NCBI GenBank assembly: GCA_032622095.1
Contig: CP136064.1
Location: 173,610,310-173,674,309, forward strand
Origin: Siphonodentalium dalli
Taxonomy: Eukaryota; Mollusca; Scaphopoda; Gadilida; Siphonodentaliidae
Direction of reading: 5' to 3'
Length of the DNA: 64,000 nt
Of the stretch, positions 1 through 11,565 are shown piece by piece (position 1 is the first letter of the stretch; every line of letters begins with the position of its first letter). Made by a program: the position numbers and the translations under genes. The notes under the pieces were generated by a model. It saw only the letters and a program-made list of their open reading frames with translations, ran no database searches and was not told the DNA's origin.

Positions 1-1253
1 GTCAAATAACAAATTTGTACGTGGTCATTTATAGGATGTCAACATACTCATACACAACATTTGATATTAGAGAACAGTATTAAATTATTGTCTAATTCAT
101 TGTAAGTGAAATTGAAATTAGTTCTCTTGACTTTGCATGTTTATTTTCCTGTTGGTCTTCAGTGTATTTAAATTTAACTTTTCTCAAGAAGGCCTCGTCA
201 GACTTGCATCAACGACATGGGGGACACGATCTCTCTTAATACACTTGGTGGAACATTCACTGTTAATAATGATGTCCAAAATCCACTACTGATTTGGACA
301 TCCTCTTTTCTTTTTCTGGCCACAAACCTGCTTTTTTCACATATAAATCTCTACTGGATGGATTAGAAATGTTATGTAGATGATTTAGTCTTACTGGTAG
401 GAATAGGTTAATGATAAGGACTGTTGGTGGAACATATAAGCTACTGTGGTTGATGGTGTGACACAAATTGACAGCTCGGACACTATGTTCAACCTTGTTG
501 TGTGAATAACACTTGGTTTAACATAAACTTCAAGCCGCCAATGTCACACCATGTTATAATCAACCCACCATAATAAATTATAACAGAAACTTCACAATCC
601 ATTCACCTCTATTACAATACAATTCCCTTACGATGCATTTTATAAACCACAGAACCAAACTAATGATTAAAATTATTGATACAGGTGGACAAAACACTTT
701 ATTGAACTGTCTATTGGGGGCTGAAGGGGTCACTATCATGACGTGACGTGCGGTTGAGAACCCAGCTTAATATTTCTTGTGGTCGAGTACCTCGCTTAAT
801 GAATCAATGCAGTTGAATACCTTGGTTAACGAAATCTCCGACTATGATCACATTTTCTGAATGGCAAACTCAAAGCATATATACTTAATTAATGATGGAC
901 ATTTAATATACCATCAATTAATAATTGTAAAGTTATACGGTGCGTTTTTTGACTTTATGTCACACCAGCTTGCATTTTCATGTTGTTTTGGACATTGGAA
1001 TTCCCCAAAAATTAAAACAATTTAGCAGATGATATTGGGGATCTCGTTTAGCTGTGATATATCGTAAAGTGAGGTACTAAACCGCACTGATTCGTTAAGC
1101 GAGGCACTAGTACTCGACAGCACGAATTATTAAGCTGGGTACTCATCTGAACGTCACATGATGATAGTGACCCCTTCAGCTCTATTAGCCACCAAAATGT
1201 TCTAAGTCTCAGCCATGAACAGCTATATTTTGACACATGACTGATATACTTAC
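1..1253 (-). other. WDR33 intron 3 (incomplete), with a foldback repeat
   Basis: No coding similarity was found on either strand. The stretch is AT-rich intron and holds the inverted repeat listed at 720-1180. Its donor end is GTAAGT at 1253; its acceptor is beyond the window. Confidence 0.7.
720..1180. mobile_element. Small foldback/TIR element in WDR33 intron 3
   Basis: Two inverted arms of about 130-150 bp (about 720-850 and 1045-1180) share GCTGAAGGGGTCACTATCAT at the outer ends, then CCAGCTTAATA, TCGAGTAC and CTCGCTTAA blocks. The outer ends are flanked by TCTATTGGGG on the left and TCTATTAGCC on the right, a possible 10-bp target duplication with three mismatches. There is no ORF inside. 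Best described as a non-autonomous TIR element of about 460 bp; the superfamily is not settled. Confidence 0.65.
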
Positions 1254-1358
1254 CGCAACAGCAAATATTGGACACCTGAATTTGTTTGTACTCTGTCGGA
1301 TGAACTTTGAAGTAACACAGTTTGTTGGGTTATGTAACATTGCTGGAGGTGGAACCAA
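1254..1358 (-). CDS. WDR33: WDR33 coding exon 3 (residues 127-161)
   Basis: A 105-bp phase 0 exon encodes 35 residues starting [13 protein letters not shown] and ending CPIFAVA, the conserved block just before the first WD repeat. The acceptor is CTGTTTTGCAG and the donor GTAAGT. The expected next residues (a W-T-P-E-G-R-R type block) were not found between 1 and 1253, so the next exon lies outside the window. Confidence 0.92.
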
Positions 1359-2776
1359 CTGCAAAACAGATTTCATCCCATTATCATGCATGGCAACAGG
1401 ATAACAAAACTCCAGGAGAGTTGAAACACAGCTACATGACAAACTATTACACAAGAAATAGATATTGATTGGGAAAAAGCGACAACATCTGTTGGAATAG
1501 GTCTGATAAAAAAAAAATTCTCAAGAATTGTCACTTCCTGCAAAATGCTAAGCCTCTGAGGTTTTAACATATTTATTACCTCCTGTAATAGAATATGTAT
1601 AAATTTATATATATAAAAAACCCTCTGCCCAATCATTTGTCAATAACTTCAATTGGCCAAATTAATTCCTTGTGCAATCTTAGAAACCCATCATAATTAA
1701 AAATAATAATGCTCAAACTGACAAACACTTGGCAACACTCATTTGTGGCCTATTAAAATTTATAACTCCTGATTCTCTGGCAGGGATTTTTCTACCCTTT
1801 TTGAGATAAGGACCTTAGGTACTTTATTATTATTTTATGTGAATAGAGCAGGAGGATTTGAATATCGCCAAAATATAAAGAAAAGCCCTAAATTGAATAA
1901 ACAGACTAAGAGAGTTCCTGTGAATTTGGAATTTTAGAGTAAGAAATTGGGATAAACCTGAGTATTTCCCATTGAGAATGGGGCCCATATTTGGCCAAAA
2001 AAATGAGATTTTTCCATCAACAATACAGGTCGTGATGAATAATATTCTTACAAAATAAAGTTTAAAACTCACATCTCTACAATACATGGTATCAGGCTGT
2101 ATTGCGCGGACATCTCGAAAATCTCGCTGCCATATTCTGTTCTGAAAAACCAAGAGAAATTTTAGTGTAATCAGCAGAAGACGAAGAAATAGTAATTTAG
2201 GGGTGTTAATTCGGATTAAGCATCTTTAAAGTGAGAGACTGATTGTTTTCTCATGTCGGAATAGAAACATTTAAGTAGCAATGTGCAAGTATACAAAAGG
2301 ACCCGTAGCACTTTCATATAAGAAATTACGGATGAGTAGGAATATTCAATAAAACTGTATACCTTGATTTTATTTCGAAAAATATTAATATTTTTTTTTA
2401 ACGGCAATGCCGCCAACCACTAGAATTGTTCATTCAGGACAAATGGTACAGGTACTAACCTCTAAGTATTCTACAACTGTTGAATTATAGTCAACTGTTT
2501 TCCTATGGACAGCCTTGCGCATTCGTTTGCCATCAAACAAGGCATTCTGTACATCAACATCCGAAGCTGCTGAGGCTGATCTACCTCCGGCCCCGGGTGC
2601 TTGTTGTCGCTGAGTCGGCGAGGTAGCCACATTAGGTGGAGGACCTTTCATCACAGGAGGTGGAATGTTGGGATTAAATGCTGGGCGGCTGCCATGATCA
2701 CCAGGTGCACGGAACATAAATGTTCTAGGCCCAGTGGCCATCGGCATTGCCATTACACCCCCATCCATAGCTTAAA
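1254..2776 (-). CDS. WDR33: WDR33-like pre-mRNA 3'-end processing factor, 5' part of gene (exons 1-3, partial)
   Basis: Three coding exons read in order on the minus strand (2768-2460, 2141-2073, 1358-1254) and encode the N-terminal 161 residues of a WDR33 homologue. In known animals WDR33 is a nuclear CPSF subunit that, with CPSF30, contacts the AAUAAA polyadenylation signal. The diagnostic blocks are FDGKRMRKA (residues 78-86), NRIWQRD at the start of exon 2, RAIQPD, and the LVPP...NP...KF.R.STNK..CP block of exon 3. All three junctions are phase 0 with GT/AG ends (GTTAGT, GTGAGT and GTAAGT donors). The WD-repeat domain and the collagen-like tail must lie left of base 1. The N-terminal 77 residues, rich in Pro, Gly and Ala, are longer and different from what I remember of the human protein. 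Identity is certain at family level; the symbol is by homology only. Confidence 0.93.
2073..2141 (-). CDS. WDR33: WDR33 coding exon 2 (residues 104-126)
   Basis: A 69-bp phase 0 exon encodes 23 residues beginning NRIWQRD and containing RAIQPD, both near-invariant in WDR33. The acceptor TTGGTTTTTCAG precedes it and the donor GTGAGT follows GAT. The intron before it is 318 bp. Reading past the donor soon leaves the family, which confirms the splice. Confidence 0.93.
2460..2768 (-). CDS. WDR33: WDR33 coding exon 1 (residues 1-103)
   Basis: The ATG at 2768-2766 opens a 103-codon exon ending at GAG, followed by the donor GTTAGT (2459-2454). Residues 1-77 are low-complexity and rich in Pro, Gly, Ala and Met, as expected for a disordered tail. 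Residues 78-103 hold the conserved block [16 protein letters not shown].....YLE that leads into NRIWQRD of exon 2. A good acceptor, TTCTCATTTCAG, ends at 2777, only 8 bases before the ATG. The true first exon is therefore probably non-coding and lies further right, and translation probably starts at this ATG. Confidence 0.93.
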
Positions 2777-5014
2777 CTGAAATGAGAATACTAATTCAAA
2801 TTTGGCTAAATAAATACGACAGTAATTCATTATCAGTTTAGCCTGCTTACAGTCGTCCATCTTTAAATATAATATCCTCATTTTATTTTATCCTTGACAT
2901 CACTTTTGCCTTCATCAAATCTCTAAATGAAGATATTAATGATTCTTTCTAAATGTCTAGTTCTGGCAGAAAATTTTTTCTCCCGAAGGGGCAAACTGAT
3001 ACTACACCCATTGGGTTTGTAATTTAAATGGCTCGAGGTTTTTTCATGCGACATGTAAAAGCTCACTTATCTGGCAGTTGGGCTCTTAAGATGATTCGTA
3101 TAATAGCAGGCTTGTATAATTATTCTTGGACTTCATACTGAATTTTGAAAAAAGTTGTGATTCTAGAACACAATCCTCCACAAAAAAAAACATATTTATA
3201 ACAAAAACTGATAATGTACCTTACCCACCTGTCAGTTAAATGTTAAGATGTTTCCCCAAACAGCACACAGCAACACAAATCATGCTTGATTCTAGACACA
3301 ATGGCAAAAACTGCATCTTCAGCGAATAGAGAGTTTGCAGCAGTTTCCATACAATTACCATACATTGTGGTTGGTCAGTTACATGTAGATCTATTTTATA
3401 CTAATAAATTCTTGAGTTTGTGTATGAATTTCTTCATTAGATCAGAAGTACCTTCTTGACTGAGTTGTTAGTTGATATTTTACTTAATTTACTATATTTA
3501 GCTCCCCTTGCATCAGGTTTCATACTTTGTAAAAGGTAAAGGGTCTGGGAAAAGGTCCAGTCGGGGCTAAATTTCATTTTCATTATCGATTATAATATTA
3601 TTAATAGAGCACCGTATCTTAATTGTTTGGACCACAAATATGTGGGTTTGACATTATTAAAGGGTATATGTGATGGACATCACTGTCATCAGTCCTGATA
3701 CATGTATCATAAAGCTCTAGTTTTTTCATGTGATATAAAATATCTTTAACTCGTTATGTTGGGATATAAGATTTTATGAAACTTTTTTGATAAATTTGAT
3801 TCACAACTCGCCTATCAAACTCCTTTCATAAAATCTTATATCCTAACATAACTTATTCGAGATCCTCTATATATCAGATTTATGGGAGCACGGACTGACA
3901 GTATGAAAGTCTATTGCTTCGAATATGCTTATCTTATTTCTTGTCGAAAGATAGATTTTCCATATTTAGTGCCTTTGGTGAATATGGTGCTCAAATAAAT
4001 ATTTAATATATATATACCTACTTCCTCAACAAACAAAAATTGCAATAAATAAAAATATTATATGGTATTCAAATGTTACCAGATACATGTATGCTGCTTA
4101 TGTAAATATTTAGTAATTAATTGGGAAAACCTTTCATTGACAAACAAATGGCAGTGATTCCACCCAATGCTAATTCATGTATAAGAATGACAGCTCCTTT
4201 CAGATATACTCTCGGGATCAGATCCAAATAAAAGTACCCCTACGTTAATCATTTTTGTCCAAATAATCAGGCGTTTATTTGTTACATTTAATTTCTGGAA
4301 GTAAAAAATTATTCCATTTTCTCTTAGTTTCAGCTGCTGATTCAATACAAGACAGTCAATGACTGTGGGTCGCTCACCAGACTGTAAGGACTGAGAAGAC
4401 AGGAACTCTGAAGACTACAAGAGTCAGTACTTGACAGAATCACTTAAGTTCTAAACATGGACATAGTTGGATGTTCTCAAATGAGCAGGCTCTTCACCTT
4501 GAAATTTCTAATTGCACATCACTGACAAATTTCCAACCTCTTACCTTTTAAAGAGGACAACCATACCACAGTACCGGTACTAAGTTCACAAAAATCACTT
4601 TGTACATTCCTCTTAGGTTGAATTTTACGACTGGTACCAGTACTTCAAGCTTTCAAACGTTTGATAATTACCAACCTGACACCCCCATAAAGTTCAAATT
4701 TGTGGCCAATTCAGTCCAACAGTTTAACCTGAAGTAGAAACATATGGACTGATGGTTTAAAAACATACATGTTAGAAAATCAAACCAAACTACGAGAACA
4801 GTTCTAACTTATTTTTGGTGTGAACATCTAATCTACCACTAATTTAGTATCGGGCATGAAATTTTTAACTTTTGATCAAAATAGGGGTTCAAATCTCCAC
4901 CCCTCTACACTCCCTCCCCATTGCCTCAAACATTGCCCCCACCCAGGCTGTCTAGAAATCAATATTATTATAACAGTACCAAACAGCATAGAGGAGAGTT
5001 AAATCTCTTATCTC
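2777..5014. other. Upstream of the WDR33 coding exon; probable 5' UTR intron or flank
   Basis: No protein-coding exon was recognised. Because of the acceptor at 2777, a non-coding first exon of WDR33 should lie at 2800 or higher; a possible donor on the minus strand (ACAG|GTGGGT) is near 3228-3232, but nothing decides for it. The only clear repeat is the inverted repeat at about 3725-3885. Confidence 0.45.
3725..3885. repeat. Palindromic repeat, about 55-bp arms
   Basis: The left arm (about 3727-3787) and right arm (about 3822-3885) are inverted copies centred on TATGTTGGGATATAAGATTT and its near-complement ATCTTATATCCTAACATA, with a loop of about 35 bp. A half copy of the same sequence is near 55970-56035, so this is a dispersed MITE-like family and not a unique hairpin. 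Confidence 0.6.
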
Positions 5015-5420
5015 TGCCCCTATTAGAACAAATGTGAATCCTCATCTATGAGATCCATTCATCTAGTAATATCAATATACCCCCCAATTTTCTTTGAAAA
5101 ATCAGGGTATGATTTCACCTGGATAAGTGCTGGTTAAGAAACTAATATTGGAACAGCCGAGTCTGTATTTAGTGTCTGACCTTTGCAGGTGAATTTAATG
5201 ACAATATTCCGCAAGGTGGACTAACATCACCGAATTCACCCTCTGGGGACCTCATTTCCTAAAAATGACCACATGAACAAATCTGAACCCCAGTCACCCC
5301 AAGGCCCCTCCATACCAAATATAAGCTATATAGGCCTAATGGTTCTTGAGAAAAAACTGTTTTAAGACTTACTATGGAGGGAAAGAGTTATGGCCCTGGC
5401 TTGGCACCTACATGTATTTG
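5015..5420 (-). repeat. Fragment of pearl/Helitron-like element A, opposite orientation
   Basis: The stretch contains the family A core phrases in reverse orientation (CTGCCCCTATTAGAACAAAT, AACAAATCTGAACCCCAGTC, CATACCAAATATAAGCTA). A piece of the CTCTGGGGACCTCATT foldback family interrupts it at about 5150-5255. It has no terminal hairpin, so it is a remnant. Confidence 0.6.
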
Positions 5421-5608
5421 ATGTGATGAACTTAATTGAACAAATCTGATTGTGAGACACCTAGGGAACATGCACACTGAACTATATAAACACATTCCGT
5501 CTTTAATATGTATAAGAAATCAATTGTTGATAGATGGATGGATAGACATCTCAACAGGCAGACGGATGGAAGCCTGACAGATAGAAGACAAATTTAATCC
5601 AATATATA

Positions 5609-5630
5609 CCCCCCCCCCCCCCCCCCCCCC
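5609..5630. repeat. Poly-C tract (22 C)
   Basis: An uninterrupted run of C at the left edge of the foldback-repeat cluster. Length in the assembly may not be reliable. Confidence 0.9.
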
Positions 5631-5689
5631 ATTTTTCTTTGAATATTAGTCGTATGATTTCATCTGGATAAGTGGTGATTAAAAAAATA

Positions 5690-6765
5690 ATATGAAATGG
5701 CCAAACCTGAATTTAGTATGTCTGACATTTGCAGAATTAGATCCCAAAAATGTGGATTTAATGACAATATTCTGTAAGGCAGGCTAGCATCACCAAACTC
5801 ATCCTCAATCTGATTAGGCCTCAATGGCCAATAAAACCAAGGAACAGATTGAAGTCCTACAGTTGAAGTTGAGCACCTCAATTATGCATTTTATCTTCTG
5901 CAAATTAGGGGGACATTGAAACTGAACAGGTGGAAAAAAGTGACTAAATCAATGAAGTCCTACAGTTGAAGTTGGTGATACACACCCATTGACCACCTCA
6001 ATTATGCATTTTATCTTCTGCAAATTAGGGGGACATTGAAACTGAAAAGGTGGAAAAGGTGACTAAATCAAACAGTCAATTTGATACTTACCGGTAGGAT
6101 ACTTCCCAGAAGATGAGGACTAAGCAGAATTAGGTCCCTGGCGGGTGTATTTGGTGATGCTAGCATGCTGATGGGGTAGCAACACTAAATTCACCATCTG
6201 GGGACCTCACTATGTAAATGTCAGACACACTATTTCCAGACTTGAAGAAATCAAAGCCATTGAATGTCAGTCATCACCTTACCATGGGAGCCCCAGTTTG
6301 TTGTTAAATTGCTACATATATGTTTAGATTAGAATAATACATGTCATCTGGCCAGTTTATATAATTAATGACCTGTACCTTTACATATATATATGCCTCT
6401 GTGGTGAGAAGAGGTATTAAATTGAGAGGTGATATGGCTTGGAAGGGATGTTGGTTGATGGCAGGGTTGGGTCTGGGCCATGTGGGAGGGGGTGGGGTGG
6501 GGGAGGGTGGAATGTTTCCATAATTTCATTAAAGAGTAAAGTTTCATAACTCTGCAGATGTTATAATGGTGTCACTTTTTTCAAATTTTAAAACATGTTT
6601 AAAAAAAAAATTGTCCCAGAAGATGAGGCCTAAGCAGAATAAGGTAATTGAGGGTGTATTTGGTGATGCTAGCCTGCTGTATGGGGTAGCAACACTAAAT
6701 TCACCATCTGGGGACTTCATTCTGCAAATGTCAGACACACTATGTCCAGGCTTGGAGAAATGAAC
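5690..6765. mobile_element. Cluster of palindromic foldback elements (family FB)
   Basis: Repeated inverted units start with CTGAATTTAGTATGTCTGAC-like sequence and end with CAGACACACTAT...CAGGCTTG. Each carries inner inverted arms with GGTGATGCTAGC and ACTAAATTCACCATCTGGGG. Right ends are visible near 6230 and 6755. The same family appears at 21436-22170 and, complete, at 43300-43698. A direct tandem duplication at 5852-6070 lies within it. No coding sequence. Confidence 0.7.
5852..6070. repeat. Tandem duplication, two copies of about 105 bp
   Basis: Copies at about 5852-5953 and 5957-6070 both read AAGTCCTACAGTTGAAGTTG, then CAATTATGCATTTTATCTTC, then GGGGGACATTGAAACTGAA and AGGTGGAAAA. The second copy has about 14 extra bases after GAAGTTGG. 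A related phrase, inverted, occurs at 21645-21690 and 21935-21990, so the duplication belongs to the FB family interior. Confidence 0.8.
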
Positions 6766-6964
6766 AATGGACTATTCCTATTTATTCTTGTAGACTGGTA
6801 GAATAGTAGTTTAGCTAATGTCATGTCTTGTAATGACAGATGGTAAACTGGTCTGAAGCAAGCAGTCTTCAGCAAGAGTATCAGGTGACCACACTATGAT
6901 AAATTGGCTTTTTCAATAATACAGGCTTCAGTGTTCTCTTAAAAATTAATAGTGCATAGCAAAG

Positions 6965-7135
6965 AGGTGTGAATTATAAAGAGCCATAACTCTGTTAAAA
7001 TATATCGGATCAAACCCATATTTTAACTTGATCTGTATATAAGTGTCAAAAAGTCATATACAAAATTTGGTGTTGATCAGATGTAAAATGTTTGAGTAAT
7101 CCTGTCTTGGATGAATTCTATATCAAAACAAGAGT
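6965..7135 (-). repeat. Core-unit fragment of family B element
   Basis: One core unit in minus orientation is present: GCCATAACTCTGTTAAA, ATCGGATCAAACCCATATT, AACTTGATCTGTAT, CATATACAAAATTTGG and GATGAATTCTATATCAAA. These match the family B cores near 24200-24600 and 54090-54500. It has no terminal palindrome. Confidence 0.6.
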
Positions 7136-7264
7136 GGAAGGGGTTAAATAAACAATACCAAAATCCATACAGATGAAGAACATGCTAAGAAAAATCTAGT
7201 TAAGAAATATGAGGCTGTGATGTGTCCTAAACAAAAATTAAAGGTCAAAATGCAAAAATTTAAT

Positions 7265-8236
7265 TTTTTGGTTTTAAAGTTATGTACCTAGCTCTGCCCC
7301 TATTTGACCCAGTGACCCCATTTGAACAAATCTGAACCTCAGTCACCCAAGGTATCTCTGTACCAAATATAAGCTAAATCGGCCAAATATTTTTTTAGAA
7401 GAAGTCATTGTAAGAATTACTATGAGTTTTGGCCCTGGTTTCTCAACTAATTGACCGGGTGACCTCATTTGAACAAATCTGAACACCAGTCACCCAAGGA
7501 CCCTCCATACCAAATATTAGCTAAATCGGCCCAATGGTTCTGAACAAGTGACCTCATTTGAACAAATCTGAATGAGAGTCACCTAGGGAACATCCACACC
7601 AAATATGAACCAATTCGGTATGATGGTTTCAGAGGAGAAGATGTTTAAAAAAAAGTTGACGGACGGACGTACCAACAAATGGGTAGATATGTGGCTTCGA
7701 CCTATGTGGCTAGAAATGGTAATGTGGCTTTAGTTTTTATGTGGCTTCTCAAGTAGCCATAAAATTTAAAGTGGCTATCAAGTAGTAGATAGTGATAAAA
7801 CTCCAGATTATGGATTCATAACATGTTGGAATTATAGCAGAAGAAGCTGATTAAAACTCAAAAACTTGCTCACAGCAACTGGGACAGTGGAATAGGAGAA
7901 ACTGACAGGTCCGTGATTGGGTGGCTAGCCACATAAATGTCTTGTCAGTGTCCGACATCTCCTATTGACAGGTCATGGATGTCTAAATCGATGGACTCTT
8001 TTTTTCTCCAAATTTTGAGTGACTACAAAATTAAATAAGCTGATTAGGCCAAATAGATCATTTTAGAACGTCCATCTGAAAGCTGTTACGTGGCTAGCCA
8101 CGCAACGGAAGTTATGCACATAAATATCCATTTTACACAATCTTAGCCACATAAGTAGTCATTAGTAAACACGGACGGACAGACGGACGAGGAGTGATGA
8201 CTATAGCTCCACCGGAGACTTCGTCTCAGGTGAGCT
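7265..8236 (-). mobile_element. Pearl/Helitron-like element A1 (palindromic end, CGGA microsatellite, core repeats)
   Basis: Read on the minus strand it starts with the imperfect palindrome at 8205-8236 (AGCTCACC...GGTGGAGCT). A CGTC/CCGT microsatellite (8172-8191) follows, then core repeats at 7265-7680 with GACCTCATTTGAACAAATCT and CACCCAAGG.CC.TC.ATACCAAATAT repeated about every 120-165 bp. The microsatellite is split by about 480 bp of unrelated sequence (7690-8160). It shares its end with 20679-20710 (+) and 45642-45666 (+). The structure resembles what I recall of bivalve pearl/CvA elements; no ORF. Confidence 0.65.
7690..8160. mobile_element. Nested insertion inside the A1 microsatellite
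   Basis: About 470 bp separates the two halves of the GGAC repeat. Its ends are inverted: TAGATATGTGGCTTCG near 7685-7700 and TTAGCCACATAAGTAGTC near 8145-8162. The phrase GTGGCTAGCCAC(A/G) recurs inside (7921-7933 and 8091-8103). Probably a separate small element that landed in the microsatellite; exact ends uncertain. Confidence 0.45.
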
Positions 8237-8399
8237 AATAAAGAATCATCGATATAGAAGAGGTGTTTGGTGTTTCAAAATGTGACCATTTGGTTCTCCA
8301 AAACTGCAGACATTATTTAACTGTGTATAGAAATGTAATTGTTTTCATTCAAGTCTTATTTTGGTGTTTAGTTAACCGTCTGAAATCTAGGAGTGGATT

Positions 8400-8650
8400 G
8401 ACCACTTCGCTGCTAAATGACGTTATGACGTCATGTACTGCATTGTTGACGTTATTCCCATTTTCCAGTGAAAAATATAACGGGAATATCGCAATAACCA
8501 TAAACCTGACTCGGTTGAAAGGCTATTATCACTCACAAGCGTGGATCATCATACACTGTTTGAAACTTCGCTATACAGTTGTTCCGATGCACCAATATCT
8601 GAGTTCCGTAATAGTTACGGAAGTCATAGCAGCGAAGAGATTAACGTGAA
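8400..8650 (+). repeat. Dispersed repeat R8 (copy of 55495-55810)
   Basis: The same-strand copy at 55495-55810 shares GCTTAAATGACGT-like, CATTTTCC.GTGAAAAATATAA, CCTGAAACTGACTC.GT, CTATTATCA.TCACAA and ATAGCAGC..AGAGGTTAA-like blocks in the same order. It contains a CRE palindrome TGACGTCA at 8426-8433. An open frame of 128 codons crosses it, but the copy at 55 kb does not keep the frame, so I do not call a gene. Confidence 0.65.
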
Positions 8651-8914
8651 CTGATAATCGGCATTGATAATCTGTTGAGTCGTGTTGATGCTCAACTCTG
8701 ACTGATCCTTTTGTCTGGGCGACCATATCGATTTGAGCCAATTCCCAGTGCTAACTTTTAATTTCCCAACTATTTGTAGCCTCTGTTCAGTTTATGCTGC
8801 AATGAAGCTTCGGGCAGAGGACAAATTGTATGAACAAAATTAAATACAAGGGGTACGCATCTAAGATGCTTTTGTCGAGTTTTTTGGCAGTCGAACCAAA
8901 CTTCTGCCAATAAG

Positions 8915-9830
8915 GTGCACAACTCCGGGAAAAAAAGTTGGACGGTGGTATATTATTGCAATAGACCTATATACCAAATATCAATTGAATCCGTTAATAT
9001 TTCATTGAGTTATCGCACTAACGGTGATAAAATTGTGATTAAAATAGACAAACTAAGACCCATAACTCCGGGAAAAAAATTCGAACAAACCAGGTTTTCG
9101 AACTTGTCCGAGATATTGTTGCAATAGACTCATATACCAAATATTGTTTAAATCGGTTAATATTTCATTGAGTTATCGCGCTAACGGTGATAACATTGCT
9201 AAAAATAGAAAAACTAAGACCCATAAATCTGCAAAAAAAAATTCGGACAAACCTGGTTTTCGAACTCGTCCAAGATATTGTTGCAGGAGACTCATATACC
9301 AAATATTGTTGAAATCGGTTAATATATCATCGAGTTATCGCGCTAACGGTGATAAAATTGCTAAAAATCGACAAACTAAGACCCATAATTATGCGAAAAA
9401 AAATCGGACAAACTTGATTTTCGAACTCGTCCGAGATATTGTTGCAGGAGACTCATATACCAAATATTGTTGAAATCGGTTAATATCTCATCGAGTTATC
9501 GCGCTAACGGTGATAAAATAGACAAACTAAGACCCATAACTCCGCGAAAAAATCGGATAAACCTGGTTTTCGAACTCGTCCGAGATATTGTTGCAGGAGA
9601 CTCACATACCAAATATTGTTGAAATCGGTTAATATTTCATCGAGTTATCGTGCGAACGGTGATAAATTTGCTAAAAAATAGACAAACAAAGACCCATAAT
9701 TCCGCGAAACTCGTCCGAGATATTGTTGCAAGAGTCTCATATACCAAATATTGTTGAAATTGGTTAATATTTGGTTGAGTTATCGCGCTAACGGTGAAAA
9801 ACTTAACTAAAAACCATCTAAGATGGATAA
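8915..9830 (-). repeat. Tandem array of about 162-bp units (5-6 copies)
   Basis: The phrase AACTCGTCCGAGATATTGTT or a near match begins at 9101, 9263, 9424, 9573 and 9708, giving spacings of 162, 161, 149 and 135. The shorter spacings are deletions. Each unit also has CATATACCAAATATTGTT, AATCGGTTAATAT and GAGTTATCGCGCTAACGGTG. The reverse complement of this unit builds the array at 59640-60530. The array is probably the core of a pearl/Helitron-like element of about 8870-10020 bounded by CGAGT/ACTCG-type ends. Confidence 0.85.
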
Positions 9831-10022
9831 CTCTTGTAAAAAAGTTCGGACTTAACCCATTTTCTACAGGCAGTAAATAGTCATTGGGAGCAACCGCCAT
9901 CCCAATTTTTTTTTGAATCCGTTCACAAATGTCAAAGTTATAAGGCATTCTTTAGGTCCGCTCGCCCGCCAACCGTCCCTCGTCAAACCATAAGTTGAGT
10001 TTTTGAAATACTCGACTAAAAA

Positions 10023-10372
10023 TGGAAGACAGTGAATGGATGGTGGGTAAATCTTCCTCCCAAGTCAATACACCTAACTGTACAAGGAGAACTAAAGTTT
10101 ATAGCTGCATGCATGCGAGAAAGTTGCGGAAATGTCATATGCCACCTCGGGGATGTCACCTATTTTCATAATAGTGTCTCCAACAGTGTCTTTCTTTATC
10201 TTAAGCCAAAATAAAAAAGACCTGTGTTTCTGATGACCCACCTGCCCCTATTCCGGAGCCCCGACCATTTTCATTTTATTGATTTTGAAAAATTAGTACG
10301 CATCCCTATTTTATTTTCCATGTAAACTAATTAATTTCTGTGTAAAATGGACACATCGCATGTACTGTTAAA
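10023..10372. other. Unassigned stretch between the tandem array and hAT-1
   Basis: I see no exon, RNA gene or repeat here apart from the 8-bp target duplication of hAT-1 at its right end. Confidence 0.5.
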
Positions 10373-11432
10373 TAGTGTTGAAACGATTATTTGACTAATC
10401 AACGTTGACGCAATTATCAAATTAGTCGACCCTGAAATCTGCCAGTCGATTAGTCGGAACAAACCCTAAACATTCACAACCTATCATCATACTTGCCACA
10501 AATGCAGCAATACATCACAATAATGAACACTCATTGCTTGAACAGTTCAAAGAATCAAGTAGTAACTTGTAACACCAGTGTTTGATGATGCCGCAATGTT
10601 TTGGAACATGCAGAGAACAAACATTTTTTCCTTGAATGCCATGTCCGTTATATCTTTGATAGTAGTTCTTGTAAATTTCAGTATTTCATTGATTTTCCCT
10701 TTGAATTCTGTTCATAGGAAACGTGTGATCTTTGTGACATGTTTTCATCTCTTACGTACGTAATTGAACCATTCTGACCCAGGTTCTAACTACCTTGTCC
10801 ATCCCTCCACAATAGCGATTTTCGATCCTTTTGCCATGGGTTAACACGTGTTGACAAACTAAAACAATGTACTACGTCACGAGGCAAGTAATTATACCAA
10901 CCAAATTGGGAAGACGTGATCTAAATAAAGTAACAATCTGTCATTGTTCAAAATAAAATCTTGCAATCTACACGATAAGAGTTAGTCACTAGCAGTCATT
11001 TTATAGACAACCACACCGATGATCTAAGAGGGTCAACTTTACTGTATAACTGAATCTGAATCTTCCGACTCGACCGATTCATTGGTAATCTGTATTTGTC
11101 GACAACGGGATATTTATCGACAAAAGTACTAGCGGAATCCCAAATTGTCTCGCGACAGGCAGATTTTGATCGAATTTTACGATGCGATTCCAGCAGAGCG
11201 ATCATGTTTAAAAAAAATATTATGGTCTCTCTTGTTGTTAGCGTAATTTAACAACATATCCATAGCTTATCTGAAGTAATCACGGTAAAAAAATCCTTCA
11301 TTTACGCACATGTTACTTACTCATTTGCACTGGGAATTGGGGGAGGGGTTTGACTAATCGATTTGTAGTCGATTACACCTGGCGACTAATCTACTCCTAA
11401 AAATCACTAATCGTTTCAACACTACTGTTAAA
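10365..11432. mobile_element. Non-autonomous hAT element 1, with 8-bp target duplication
   Basis: The element body is 10373-11424 (1,052 bp). It begins TAGTGTTGAAACGATTA and ends with the inverse TAATCGTTTCAACACTA. It is flanked by a perfect 8-bp direct repeat, CTGTTAAA (10365-10372 and 11425-11432). An 8-bp duplication and this type of terminus are typical of hAT transposons. Subterminal GTCGATTAGTCGG-type motifs occur at both ends (10425-10455 and 11355-11400), as is usual for transposase binding. No transposase ORF is present. Confidence 0.9.
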
Positions 11433-11494
11433 CCAATTTATATATTCGATTAAAACCTTATTTTCGGTACTTTATCATGAAGTTTATGTCCAGT

Positions 11495-11565
11495 ATACTG
11501 GCAGTAGCGCTAATGGGGTCTTTATACATTTTATGTATACAAAGATGCACAGCGGCGAGAGATTT
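11495..11565 (+). repeat. Short dispersed repeat (GCTAATGGGGTC...GTATAC..AGATGCAC)
   Basis: It shares CTAATGGGGT..T, TTTTAT and AGATGCACA with 13395-13475 (+) and, inverted, with 13525-13570 and 16110-16175. The family probably brackets a larger element, but I could not define the ends. Confidence 0.5.

Noticed and set aside
8263-8649. 128-codon open frame on the plus strand
   Set aside because: It crosses repeat R8, whose second copy at 55.5 kb does not keep the frame; no similarity to a known protein.
9144-9473. 109-codon frame with repeated residues
   Set aside because: It is a reading of the 162-bp tandem array.
8915-9830. Regular repeat pattern that might be taken for a CRISPR array
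   Set aside because: Units are contiguous and similar over their whole length with no spacers, and the genome is eukaryotic.
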